From Gorsachius magnificus (lineage: Eukaryota > Chordata > Aves > Pelecaniformes > Ardeidae), in contig CM067091.1 in assembly GCA_034008185.1 (NCBI GenBank), positions 10,085,799 through 10,149,798 of the forward strand: 64,000 nucleotides of DNA, in the 5' to 3' direction. Below, one piece after another: positions 36,101 through 49,200 of this stretch. The number at the start of each line of letters is the position of its first letter. Position 1 is the stretch's first letter. The notes beneath the pieces were generated by a model that ran no database searches, was not told the origin of the DNA, and saw nothing but the letters and a program-made list of their open reading frames with translations. Both the position numbers and the translations under genes were made by a program.

Positions 36101-39100
36101 CACTTTCTTGCTAGTCCCTGGTTTTAGAAGTGCTTTTTATTAACCCACTCCCTTTCCTACCTACCATGTAGTCCTACTGAATCACCAGTGGTGTGGAATG
36201 CCTCATAGGAATCGGACACCAAGCTTACCATCCAGAATAAAACTTACTACTACTTTGCGTTGAAAATCTGTATTTATGCAAGCTGTCAAAGGTCACCACG
36301 CTCCTTTATCAAGCCAGAGCGCTATGTTTTTTTGTGGAATTCCTCCTTTTTTCTCTAGTGTGCTCTGATGGAAGGGGGGGAATCCCTGGGTTTGGCACAG
36401 ATACACTGAAGAATGAAGTTGATGAGAGGCTGAATTGTGGGAGTAAATTGCCTTTCTTCTGAGCTGCTTTTGAAGTACTGGACTGAGTCAGTACTGTTTG
36501 GAAGTGGGACTGTTTTAAAGGCAGGGGGTTTGGTGTGGTACTACATAGGGAATGGTTTAATAGTACTTACCAGTGGTTTGGAAAACAGTGTTTGTAAAGG
36601 TAGGTAAGGTTTTTGAAAAAGGCAGCAGCGATCCTGTGGTTTCCAGAGAGAAACCACCAGAGGCTGTTATCAATGAAAGAGAAAGTTTGCCGTAATTGCT
36701 TGGTTTTGCTCTATATGATGATATGAAAGATTTCTCCAGTTTCCAGGTGGTACAGGTATGGGTATATGGGACCCGCACTGTTAGCAGAGCAGAAAGCTTG
36801 TTTTAAAAGACAAAAATCATTATCGCTGAAGGGATTGTTAAAAATATTCTCCTCTGTACTCCCCTGAGTAAATGTGGCCAAGGATTTGATTAGTTGAATA
36901 GTCTTTAAAGGATACATTACCTCATGGTGACTTTTACGGGGAAGAAAAGGTTCTCCCTTTTAAACAGAAACATGTGCCTTCAGTGATGTAGATTTAGAAA
37001 TGTTTTGTTGGAAGTAGTGACTTGTCTAAATTCTGGAGTATTTGTTACTGAAGCAGGTCTAATCCTCATAGTGGATTAGGAAGTTTTGGAGAAAAGCTTT
37101 GGGGATAGGCCTAGTGATGACCCCTTGTTTTAATGGTGGTCTGGAGCACTTGAGAAAAAAGGATTCCCAGAGCTACCAAAGTGAAAAGCTTGCTCATATC
37201 CTGGCTTAGTTACTGAGTTAGTACAAAATAATTTTGTGCTGAAGAAAATTTTAGAAGAGATGTTCTGGTGAAGTGTTCTTTCCAAGTTGTAGCTATGAGT
37301 GTCTCTGATTAGTCTGGGGTTGGTTGTTAATAGTCTCTTTTGACATAGAGGTTTTTAAGTAGTCCTTGCAGGAGAGGACAGAGGCTGAAATACAGAATCT
37401 CGAAGCAGAGGCAGGCCCCTGTATTCAGTGCTTTCTTTCTGATAAATGAAGTTCTTCATACAGTTAAGGCCATGCTGGTGAAACGTGGATGGGCTTGAGT
37501 GTTGCCTGGTGCTCTTGTTTGTGAAGAGCTACGTGATGGCTCCCAGGGAAGGCCCTATGGTATGGTTTCAGTCTTGCTCTGAGACTGTATGTTTCAGGGC
37601 AAAATTGTTCAGATCCTCTACTGAGTAATTTATCTCATGTAATGTCTACCAAGTATGAGGCTACTTGAGGAAGTTGTTCCTGAAATCAGCTGCAAAGGAA
37701 AAAGCTTGCTTTGTAAGGTGTGCTGAGATAGGGACTGCTGGATCCAGTTAAATCCAGTTGTGGGATGTGAGGGAGAACCCAAAGCAGCCCAAGTTTCATA
37801 ACTTGGGAGGGAAGTAAGACTTTAGGAGAGGGGGCAGTGATAGGAGATTTTTGCTGTACAATTTCTCCTCTTTCAACTTCCTGATCAGCTGCCTTGTAGC
37901 AAGCTTGGCCAAGTTGGTGAGATGCAGTACACATTGTGCTCTGACAAATCCTGGTGTTCAGCTGACTCTGGCTGGAAAGTGGACAGCGTTCAGACTTCTC
38001 ACAGAATCTGCAGCCTCTGTAAATATGGTTAAATGGCTTCTGCTGTTTTTTCAGATTTCCCTTTAGTTGTGATACTCGTAAGTTTTTAATATTTGACTGA
38101 AACTATAGTAAGGCCTTCCTCACCAAAACTGATGTTTGTTTATAGAAGCCCTATTGTATGAGATCCTGTTACTGAAGTCAGGAGATGTGTATGTTCCTCT
38201 TCCAGCCTCATGTAGGTGAGATGAAATGATTCCTGTTCTTCAGGATTGCAGCTATTACTGAAGGGGACCACTGCAGAGAGCTTCAGTAATGTACTTGTAG
38301 TACTTTAGGAGTACCTTGTCTTTGCCTGTCTCAACTTAGTGGAAGGAAAACCAAGTTTACTAGGGCAATTGTCGTCATACAGCTGTAACAACTTCTACAG
38401 GTGTTAAGCAAAATGTGTGCCTGTTCCACATTCAGAGGCATGGAATTCTATTGCTAGTGCAAGAAAGTGGTATTATAATTATGTAAATCTGCAGAAAAAA
38501 TAGTGGATGGCTGAGGTATGGGTGGATAAACTGTTTAAAAAAGAAAATGTAGCTTTGCACTTGCTTCTTGGATTTCCAGGGGTGTTTTTCTTAATTCTTA
38601 CTGTTTATTTTTCTTCAGAATGTAAACCCTAAACCATCCTGTCTTTCCTTTAATTTCCTTCCCCCTCTCCTTTCCCAGGTAAAAGTTACGGAGGTGGTAG
38701 GTAAACCCCCCACCACAACCTTTAGTTGTATTACAAGGCAGCCATTCCTGGACTGATTCAGGTCCATGCTGGGTGAACTCACAGTTTGTTATTAGATGCT
38801 CTAGAAAAGTAACTTGCAGTGTTTCTCAGTTCCTAGGTGGCTAAAATGTTCGGGGTGTGTTTTTTTTTTTCTTTCCTTTGGTGTGAATCAGTGTTGTGTA
38901 TTGAGCTTACATGCAGTAGCATTTTTTTCCCCCCATACCACTGCAGGCTGCGTTAACAGTAGTGAAGATAAGGCTAAAAGCAGTGCTTTAGAGGAAGACA
39001 GCAGATCATCTTCTGGTAGAGAAGTTTCTTTGCAATGTGGTTATGCTACTCGAGGTGGTAGGGGAGCCTCTGTGGCCAGCCCCTGGCAAATGGCCTGGTT

Positions 39101-40139
39101 TAAAAAGTGTGTTGATGGAGTAGCTTTTTTTCCCTGCAATAGAAGCTTTGTGACTTCCCTAAAGATCTTTGATTTCTGAACCACACTTGAACTTAAGAGT
39201 AGTTCTTCATAAAATAATGTTGATCCTTTTATAGATGCAGCTCAGTTGATATCATTGCTGTTTATGCAGTGTGTAAACCAGGATGCTGCTGCTTATTTCT
39301 GTTGTTAGTACACGTCTCCATATTCTTGCTGTGTGAGACTAGTATTGAATAAAAGTTATTTGTATTTTTGGATCTTGTGAGCTTGAAGAGCACAGGAATG
39401 GATCATAATTTGTACTGTATAATTGTGGGAAATGACTGACAAAAATTTGGGGAAAATAGGTCTTGATCAGGCTTTCCACTAAATGTACCTTGAGAGAAAC
39501 TACTTCGGCAAGATTTTGTAAACTTTTATATTATGTGTTGGAAACATGTCTTAATGAAGACTATTTTTATTTTCTGGTTAAAATGGAGGAGTGGGAAGAA
39601 AGCAATGCAAATGTGCAAGCAGTATAGACAGTCTTCTAAAACTGGTTAAAGAAACTACCTATTTCTAATGTCTTTGAACTCCATTGCACTTGTAGTGATG
39701 AGGTGGGGTAGTGTTCTTGAGTGTTTCCACTAACATTGTAGCTGTTGAAAGATTGTTACTGTGTTTGGTTTTGCCCACTTCCTGTGTACTGGATTCCTTG
39801 TTTTCATCAAAACCGGGAGGGGGGAGAGAGTATCACAAAACGCCATCTCAGTTGTGAATAAACATTGGGTTGCGGAGTTCTTAATTGACCTGGAATTTGG
39901 ACCGATGGACAGAGGTTAAGCTTCAGTCTCTCATGGTCCAGTAGCTACAGTTTTTTGAATGTTTTTTGAATAATTCCGCACACTGTCCATTGGGAACCCT
40001 TGCTTAAGGGATAATTGCCCCCATGACTTTCTGCAAAAACCACAGAGGTCCCTTAACATGTAGCTTTTGGGGATTATGGTGCATAAGCTTATTTTGTGTA
40101 TGTCTTGATTAGTGATTGATATTTAATTGCATTTTTCAG

Positions 40140-40254
40140 GGGAATAAAATCAGCAGTGTTGATATTACAAAATGACAAAACATCCTCCGAATAGAAGAGG
40201 GATCAACTTTGAGGTGGGAGCCCAGTTGGAAGCCCGTGACAGATTAAAAAACTG
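40140..40254 (+). CDS. PHF20: PHF20 first coding exon (ATG at 40172)
   Basis: The acceptor is atttttcag, followed by 32 bp of 5' UTR and ATG at 40172. It encodes [18 protein letters not shown] then [10 protein letters not shown], the conserved PHF20 start. The tryptophan codon is split at the donor actg|gtattt. No other upstream in-frame ATG competes within the exon. Confidence 0.93.
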
Positions 40255-43200
40255 GTATTTTTTTTAAAACCATTCATATTATATTAACTCTTAAGTCTTT
40301 AAGATATTAAACATTTTGTATTGGTACAATATTTAGAGTCCTGGACATTGGTTTGTAGGAAAGTAGTTAATTTATAAAAGTTTATATACCAGTGGTTGAG
40401 ATGGGCGATAGATGCTGATATGTTTTGTTGGCCCTTAAAAAGTGTATTGGTGCTCTCTGTGTCTGGGAAATGGGACTTTGCATAAATCTAGTGGGACTTC
40501 AGATTTTGGTACTCCTGAACTCATGTGGTGAATTCTGTGCTACACACAGACTGCAGAGCAGACATTATGGAGAGAGAAATCCTTTGCAGTGCAGAATACC
40601 CAGGGTAGTTCCTTGCTACTTCCTTTCCTGTTGTTGTTGTGAATTCATAGGCTTTAAAGCCTGGTTGAAATTGTTATGGCCTGTGTTCGTGTGAGGGTGG
40701 TCAGCTTTAGAATTAAAGAACTGGCTGGGGAAACACGTTCCACACTGAGAAGCCTGCTCTGGAGCTTGTCTTGCAGACTTCAGTTGTGAGGAAGAACACT
40801 TTTCTTGACTAACCACTGCAGTAGGAAGGGGAAAAAGGGCCTAAAAGTTACTTGGGCTAACTCTGAGCCTTCTAACTCCTGTTTGTTTTAGGAAGTCCGC
40901 TCAAGGATTAGCATTTAATAATGCTCAGTGAATGACACATACAATGAAAATTGCTGGAGACAAAGACTTCGTCAATACAGGAATTAACTGGATTTTGTTA
41001 GTTCCTTATGGTATCTTCTCTCTCCTGAAGTTAGCTATAGTTGACTTTTATTTAAGAGTCTATGTGGGTTAGACATGATTGTACTTCAGGCTCTGGAACC
41101 TGCCAGCAGGTTGTGTGTGCAGAAGTCACAGTGTTGAAAACCACCTGGTTGTCCCAGAAGGATGGAGCACTGCGTTAGACACAGGGGACTTGTTCCAAAA
41201 CATCCTGGTTGCATGCAGAATATTTCTCTACTTTCCAGGTACAAGGGGATTGGAATTGTGAAAATGAGTAAACATAGCTCCTTATGGAAAGAACATGAAG
41301 TACAAATGTTAAATCATACTTGCATGTTTTCTTGGTTTTCCTGTGTCACCAAGAGTTGTGTAGATAGGACTTTTGATATCAATCTGCATGCATCTTTTGT
41401 ATTCTTGAGCGTTGTTCATACAGCAAGAAAATAGTCGTGCCTACAAAACTGAGATTTCTTAGCCTGTCTGTAATGTAGGCTTATTAAAGATGCAGTTTAG
41501 TATAGACTGTGTTTGAGTAATGCTAATAACTTACGTCCATAACTATTATCCTTGTGACTTGTTTGGACAACACTGTCTCAAAGTATGGGAGTACACAGCT
41601 CTTACATTGGAAAACTTTTGGGGGGGAAATTAAACACCTACTATGCTTTCCACATACCCCTTGGCGTAAGTCTGAATTTTGGATGTGCTGCGTGTCCAAA
41701 ACCAAGTCATGTTGTTTGTTTTTTAAAAAAAATGACCTGTCTTATGGCCCAGTGTTTTGCAACTCTTTGATCTCACAACTTAGTTATTGACTCTCCAGTT
41801 CTGAAAGTTTTCTTTTGCTTGCTAAGCTTTTGAAACCTGGGTCAGAAAGTCCATGTTCCCTTGACCAGTGTGTACTTCTGTTTTCAGGGTTTGTGAACCA
41901 AAATTTGTCAGAGCTGAGGGCTTCCTTTCTCTTAGCAATGTCAGTGGTGACAGGCTGCACACCTCCCCAGGTGTGGATTTGCAGAGGACAGCAGACTTCT
42001 TTTTTTCCCTGCTACTTTCACCTTGCTGCTGTGTGAACAGGACCACTCTGTGGTGTGGTTACAACGCACTCCTTTTACGTGGATACAAACCTTTTCATTT
42101 GATACTTGCTTTTCCCAGTGCTAGACCTTCAAAGGTCTAAGATTTTTTTGTGTGTACTTTTGTTGCTATGTTGGCACTTAAACATAGGCAGAAGTCTCTT
42201 GTTTGATTGGAGGGCTGCCTTTGATTTCTGTGTTCAGCACCAAACACAGCAGTCAATTCATGGGCCAGTATTGCTTCTCAAATGGCAGTAGTGCTTTGGA
42301 AAGTATTTTGTCTCAGAGTCCCATTTACTGCCTTTCATGGCAGTGGCTTGTGTACTGAAATGCTAGTTCAGGACTTTGAGGGTGTTTGGATGTGATGCCA
42401 ACCCTACCGAAGAGAAAAAAAATTTGTGTATGCCAGCAGAGTAGTCAATACAGAGTCTGCTCCTTGCCAAAGTGCAAAGTGAATTTTGTGTCTTTGGAGC
42501 TCATACCGAAGGTTGCTTTGTATCTGGAATCATAATGTATTGGGAGTGCACTTCAATTCCTGGTGCAGTTATCTGTTGCCCCCTAGACTCAAACCATGGG
42601 GAATACAGTGGGTACTTTAGGTACTTGGCTTGGTTCTTAGGGTTTGGTTGATGCATCAAAGCTGTCATGAAAGGCTTTTGACATTGTTGACCTCAGGGCA
42701 CTAAAGGGGGAGAGCTCTGGCCATCAGGCAGTGCCTCCGTGCATGCTGAAAGGTCTCTTGGTGCTGGAGTTCAGAGGATGGAGTAGTGGGACTGCTCCAG
42801 TAGTGTAGTCCTAAATTGAGAGATCCCAGGGAGGCCAGCGGTAATGATATACATGCACACACTGTCCCGGCTGAATTGAGTTCTTGAAACTTTTTGCATT
42901 ACATCATTTAAACTCTTCAGTGCTGGCTAGCTGCAGACATCCATAGAAGAGGAAGACTCTGCTCTGGATGCCTGCAGTAGGCAAATTATGATACCTCATG
43001 TGTTACCTTATTGTAATGACACCTCTTTATGATGTTCTGTCTGTTGTACAAGTAAAATGGATATGAAGAGACTTTTGATCCTGGTTGAGACTCTTGAGTA
43101 TAGAGAGCAAGATCAGTAGAGTATTGTGTTACCCTGTTAAGGTAGAGATTGTCAGTCCCATGAGTTTACTTGCTCATGCTGTCAGGACTTCGCCTCAGTA

Positions 43201-46200
43201 CTGAGAAGATGAAACCCCATAGCTGTTGCCCTTCATAGTTTGGGTTCTCCCAGATGCTTCCTTGCTTCTCAGCATTGCTCTAACTGCAGTAAGCTTGTCC
43301 CTTCCTGGCTCTGAGAGAGATGGGGTTTACAGCAATTTCCATTTTGGTATATAGGAAAGGAGAAGAGATAGGAACTCCTTCAGTCAGCACCCTGATTCTG
43401 AATGTCCAGGTATTTACGTCTTCACGGAAGAGGATGGTTTCACGCTTTTGCCTGCAGTAAACCCATTTTCACAGCAGTAGACTGAAGTTGTCAGTCATTG
43501 CTAACCCCGTCTGGTGAGAGTTATGCTGTTTCAGCTTTTGATTGTCACTTGTGTTCTTGTCAAAACTAATGCCAGCAGTTTGGGCATCTGGAGGTTTTCC
43601 CTTACTGTTTAGCCAGTGCATAAGGACTTGAAAGGTACACGCTTGTCATTCCTTTTAAATTGATCTGGAAAACTACTTGTTTTGGCCTCCCAATATATTG
43701 CAAGAGGTTGTGTCTGATTTTAGCTTGATTTTTTGCAGTGTTAGATAAATATTCAAATCAATACCAGGTGGGGATTTCTTAGCCAGGATCAATTAGCTGT
43801 CTTGAAAACCCATGGAGTCTGTTAAATGTTTCCATTGTGGTTTGGGGAAGGATGTGTTGGACCATCCCAGGACACATGGCAGTTGTACCCTTCCTGCCCC
43901 CTCCCACCCCTGGTCTTAGCCAGGCTTCAGCTATTGGCCTTTCATGTTGTGTATCCTCCCATAGTATGTTTTCTTGATCAACACATCTGAATTTATTTTA
44001 AGTTACCTCTACCCCTTGGCATGTTCGCAGGCTTTTCGATGCATGTGTATGGATATGCTGTATTACTTCTCTTCTGTATAGATCTGTGAGGACTTGTGCC
44101 TCCTGATGTAGTGTGCTTGCTCAGCGCTTTGAAGGCTAGGGGACAAATGATGGAGGAAGGAAGCTTGCATTGTCAATGTGTGGTGCTCGGGGTTCTTTAG
44201 AACCTATGAACCGTGTGAAGTTGCCAGTGCTGGTTTCCAGCTGAAAGGAAGTTAGTATCAGGGAGGGGGCTGTCAAAGTTTGTGGATAGATTTAGCACAA
44301 CTTCTGATAGGTTTACTGTTCCAGTTGAGAGCGCTGAACATATGTTTGGTGATGTTGATTTCTTCAGACTTTGCAGCATGTTATCCAGGAGCTGGCTGAG
44401 CACTCCATGCTGGCTTTCAACTGGTCTGAAATTCGGTCTTGTTGTCAGGTATGTTTTAGCTGTTCCTGATGATAAATCAGCGTCTCTTCCCCCATCAGGG
44501 AGTCTTTAGAAGGTGAGGTGGGACAGGTGCAGATGATACTGGTGCATGGTTCTGGGATGACGGTTCTTCTGGTGGGTGAAGTTTCTCCTTTTACTGGGTA
44601 TGAAGCAGGGAACAGTCTTGCTTTATAGCGTTAAATGGTTCTTGTTGCTGGGGTTGTCTCTCCCCAGTGGGAAAAATTAGTGGATAGAGTATGTTTACCA
44701 GAGATGGTTATCTGCATGGACTGGATAGTTAGCTTAATGTTGAGCTGTCATTTTTTATCAGCTTCCTGCTTTATCTTTGACAATCTGGACAAGCCCTAGG
44801 CCCATTGCAGTCCTGATGGCAAGAGCATCCTCTGGCTAGTCCTTGTTGAGAGGACCTGGAAATTCCTACCCCCGTTTTTGCTGCACTTTGCAGGGAGCTG
44901 GATGCTGATTTTTGTCGTTACCTGTACCTGGTGATAGGTAGTTGCTGAGATATCTAAGAATAAACTGTTGTTGTGGTTTAACCCGGCTGGCAACTAAGCA
45001 CCACGCAGCCACTTGCTCACTCCCCCCTCCCTCAGTGGGATGGGGGGAGGAAAAAAAAAAAGGTTAGAGCCGAGGGCTGAGATAAAGACAGTTTAATAAG
45101 AGAAAATAATAATAGTAATAATGAGAATGGTAACAGAATATACAAAATGAATGATGCGCAATGCACTTGCTCACCACGCGGCAATGCCCAGCCTGTCCCG
45201 AGCTGCAATCACTCCCTGAGCCCTGATGAGTCCCCGAGCAGCAATCACCCTCCCTGCAACCAACCGACCAACTGAGCCCCCCGAGCATGACGTTGTATGG
45301 TATGGAATAGCTCTTTGGTCAGTTTGGGTCAGCTGTCCTAGCTCTGCTCCCTCCCAGCTTGTTATGCACCTGGCCGAGCAGGAGAAGCTCAAAAAGTCCT
45401 TGAGCAGTCTGAGCACTACTTGGCAACAACTAAAAACATCAGCGTGTTATCAACATTCTGGTACTAAATCCAAAGCACAGCACTATGCTAGCTTCTGTGA
45501 AGAAAATTAACTCTATCCCAGCCGAAACCAGGACAACTATGTTTAATAGAACTATGTTATATGTGCAGGGCAGTGCTTGAGGTTACCTAAATATGAAATA
45601 TATTGACTGTCACACGAAGGAACCTGGTAACCAGTTAGAGGTGTCCCTGTTGTAAGTGTCTCCCATTTGTTGTCTTCTCCTCCACAGCCTTTGCTGAATG
45701 TGTTTTGATAATATATTGGGATGAACTAATAGCATAGCTTGAGGCGTATGGCATTGAGTGTTAGGCAGGGCCTTAGCCTGTGGTTGCAGTGGAGTCTCTA
45801 GCATTGGCCTATTTGTAGCTCTCTTTGAACAAGTCATAAGTGGATGTGGCTCTAATCTGCTGAAGAATTCCAGTTGTAGGTAGCTTTTCATTTGTGTATG
45901 ATTGTAGAATGGTAGTCTGTTTCACTTAAGTCTTAATTCTGATGTGTCTGGGTTTTATTTTTAGCATCAGGCTTTATCCTTTCAAGGTGCCATTTCTTTC
46001 TACCCCTTGTTCTGTCTTTTAAAGTATGATTTATCAGGTAAAGAATATTTGTGGATTTGGTTTGTGGTTTGGTTTGTTTTATTTCGGCCCTTTTTTAAAG
46101 AATTCAGTGGAGCCTTGCCTTTCTTCCACAAATAACTGAGAACACCGACAAGTAAAGATTTTCTCCTGGCGTTGTTATTGTGGAGGGGAAGACATCAATA

Positions 46201-49200
46201 CTTGGGATGCTGTCTTCATTTGGATCAGTGAAATATGCTATGTTTCTGATATGCTTACTGAAGTTACAAATTACCAATGCAATTAAAGAAATGTATAGAT
46301 TATAAGGTCTTCCTGATTAGGAACAACTGGATTTGACTGTTCTCAGATACCTGTGCTTCTAATGTACTGAGAGCTTTTTATTTAAAAGTCCCAGGACTTC
46401 GTAGATGAAATTTAGCTTTGAGAATCTAAAACTTAAATTAGGTTTAGTGTGCCTGCTAGACTTTTGCTGTTACACTGGGAAGATGGAGATCTCTGAGAAG
46501 TGAGTGTATTGACCTCCAAGTGTTACTCTTTGTTAAGGGGGAGCAGAAGCTATCATTTTTGTGTGTATGTGAAATTTCTAGGTGTAAGGAAGGTTTTTCT
46601 TGACTTCTTAATGTCCAGTTACATTTTTTCCCACCCTGGACTAAGGACTCCTTAGTTGTCTCCTCTTCCTGTGGCCAGTGCTTGCCTTTGCTGTTCAGTT
46701 TTGGGGTTCGTTCTGTGCTGAGCTCTTACTCATTTTGTAGTGTCTTTATTGCTTATACAAGTGATACATTAAATAATATTAAGACTGTAGAAACTAAAGG
46801 TTATTGGGTATAGTAATGCTGCTCCTGTCACACCTGATCAAGCAGATCTTCAGATATTTTGCTTTGATCATGCAGAAGGGTACATCTGTGTAATGTTTTA
46901 TACTGTAGATAAATGTCTGAGATACCTTACCTTATTTTTAAGTGAATTATGTTAATCTACCTTTTGACCAGGTATCCAGCTCACATTGAAGAAATTGACT
47001 ATGAAGAAGGAAAAGTACTTATCCATTTCAAACGCTGGAACCATAGATATGATGAATGGTTTTGTTGGGACAGTCCTTATTTGCGTCCCTTAGAGAAGAT
47101 ACAGTTAAGAAAAGAAGGATTACATGAGGAAGAAGGTTGTGCAGTAAGTAGAAAATCGAGGACATTTGAGTACATAAGTTTAAGGTGCAGTTGTATGATT
47201 TATGACCATTAAAATGCTTGTATTGCAGTGTTGCCTGCTGTGTAAGTTTTATGACTTGTTTTTAATATTGGAAAACTAATCACTTTTTTAATGAAGATGA
47301 AAACACTTTTAACTATTGTCTTATAGGGATTTCAGATAAACGATCAGGTATTGGCGTGCTGGTCTGACTGTCGCTTCTATCCAGCCAAAGTTACTTCTGT
47401 TAACAGAGATGGTAAGGAGTCACTTTTGGTTTTGTCACTCTTGTTAGTAATGCATTTCTAGTTGTATTCTAACTTTTTGCTTCGGTGAAGAGAGAGTACA
47501 GCAGATAGAAAACAACTGTGACAAGTTTTATTTTCAATTACACGTTTTAGTCTGCCGTCAACTTTTTTTAACCTAACCTCTCTTATGCTTTTCATGAGAT
47601 AAAAGAACTTTCTGCTAGATAGCCAGTCTGTAATTGCTTTAAGTATATGTTTGGGAAAAGCTGTTGTTTCTTAAGTTTATTGTCAAGAGATGCCTGTAAC
47701 CACAGTAAAACTAGTGTCAGAGCTGCAAAAACCCTTTATGAATGGGGGTGTGTGGGTGTGTGGAGCACAGCCATGCTTTTCCTTTTTGAGTATCAGTAAG
47801 TAACCATGAAGGGCTTGTTCTTGTGCTGTGCTTTCTTTAGATTGACTATATGTTGTAAGATCAAGGAGGAAAAAGTCTGTGTAATTATTCATTGGAGTAT
47901 TCCACCAAAAACATTGGGGTTTTGTGAGGGAAGTATGTCTAAAGAAACAACTCTAAGCTTAGACATGTACCTTTATGCTTACTGTAACTATTTTTGGTAA
48001 CTTCACTGTTTCTCCCTTACCTGGCTGTTCAAGTTTCTAACACCACAGATAAGGCAGCTTTTATCTAGAGCTAAATGTACAGCTAGCGTATTGGAGCTGT
48101 TAGTAGATGCTCTGTCAAATAACTTCTGATCTTTAAACTCTTATGCTTTGTTTTCAAACTCTAGGTACATACACTGTGAAGTTTTATGATGGTGTAGTTC
48201 AGACTGTCAAAAACATTCATGTCAAAGCTTTTTCCAAAGATCAGGTAAGTATTGTGTTTGTGCTACTAGTGTATTCTAGAATTAACAGTTCAGGTGGCTA
48301 GATATGATGAAATGAATAAAATGTTTCTCTTGCTAACGTACATTACAACTGAAATAAAATCCATTAAAATGAAAAGGTTATGCAAATCTTCGTGGTATGA
48401 TTTGCAAAGCTCCCAGGCTCATGTTCTCATGAGTGCACTTCTTGGAAGATTCAGTATGTACATACTGAAGATAGTGGTAGGTTATTGAAACATGCTTTGG
48501 TTGCTCTACCTGTTTGAGGTAAGTTTAAATACACGCATCTTAAAAATTAAGGAATGGGAACTGTGGAGTGGACAGAAACTTCTTTCCCAAAGTAACTACT
48601 TGATTGTCTTGAGACTTTTAAGGAAGTTGCCTAGTAATCTTTCACCTCACAACATTGAGAAGATAAACTTTTTTACTAAACCATGTTCTGCTTCTGTGGT
48701 TTGGCTATTCTGCCAGCCCTTCACCTGCTCAGTGCTGTGGGTTCAACCTTGTGATGGAAAGTAGTAGGGAGCCATTCTAAAAAAAAAAAAAAAAAAAAAA
48801 ATCCTGCTGATAGTGAGAAGGGAGAAGTGCTGCTTTGTACAGTTTCTATATGCGGGCGCTTTGTAGGAAAGGCCAGCAAGTTCTAGTCCTGTGTAACTTG
48901 GTTAAAACTTCTTGAGTACCTGCTTCAGGATAATTTTTATTACAGGAATGGTTTTAAGTTTGAGATCTTGCTGCACATTCCTTGTGGTAGCTGTAGCCTG
49001 TGCTTTTAGTCATGCCTTCTGCTTTTAGTTTTCTGGAATTTCAAGTTTGAACAAAGAAATTGAGTCCCTCCTGTCAACACAAGTCTCAAATACAGATTCC
49101 AATAATGAATATTAACGGATACAAATTAAATCTGTCGCTGTTGTGCATGCCCTTCCTTGGGGGTCTCCAGATTGGTGTATCTGCCAGGCTGGGAGGGGAA

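Larger units (their letters stand above)
27133..40139 (+). other. PHF20 intron 1
   Basis: A 13-kb AT-rich intron. It contains homopolymer T runs (30448-30464 and others), a possible extra non-coding exon at 33847-33898 and an RBM12-derived pseudogene at 35571-36100. Nothing else is supported. Confidence 0.6.

Noticed and set aside
38814..39179. 121-codon frame in PHF20 intron 1
   Set aside because: It begins in a pyrimidine-rich tract, shows no known domain, and has no convincing splice or conservation evidence.
40172..48244. Assignment to PHF20L1
   Set aside because: The Tudor-exon wording ([27 protein letters not shown]) and the AT-hook linker fit PHF20 better than PHF20L1.
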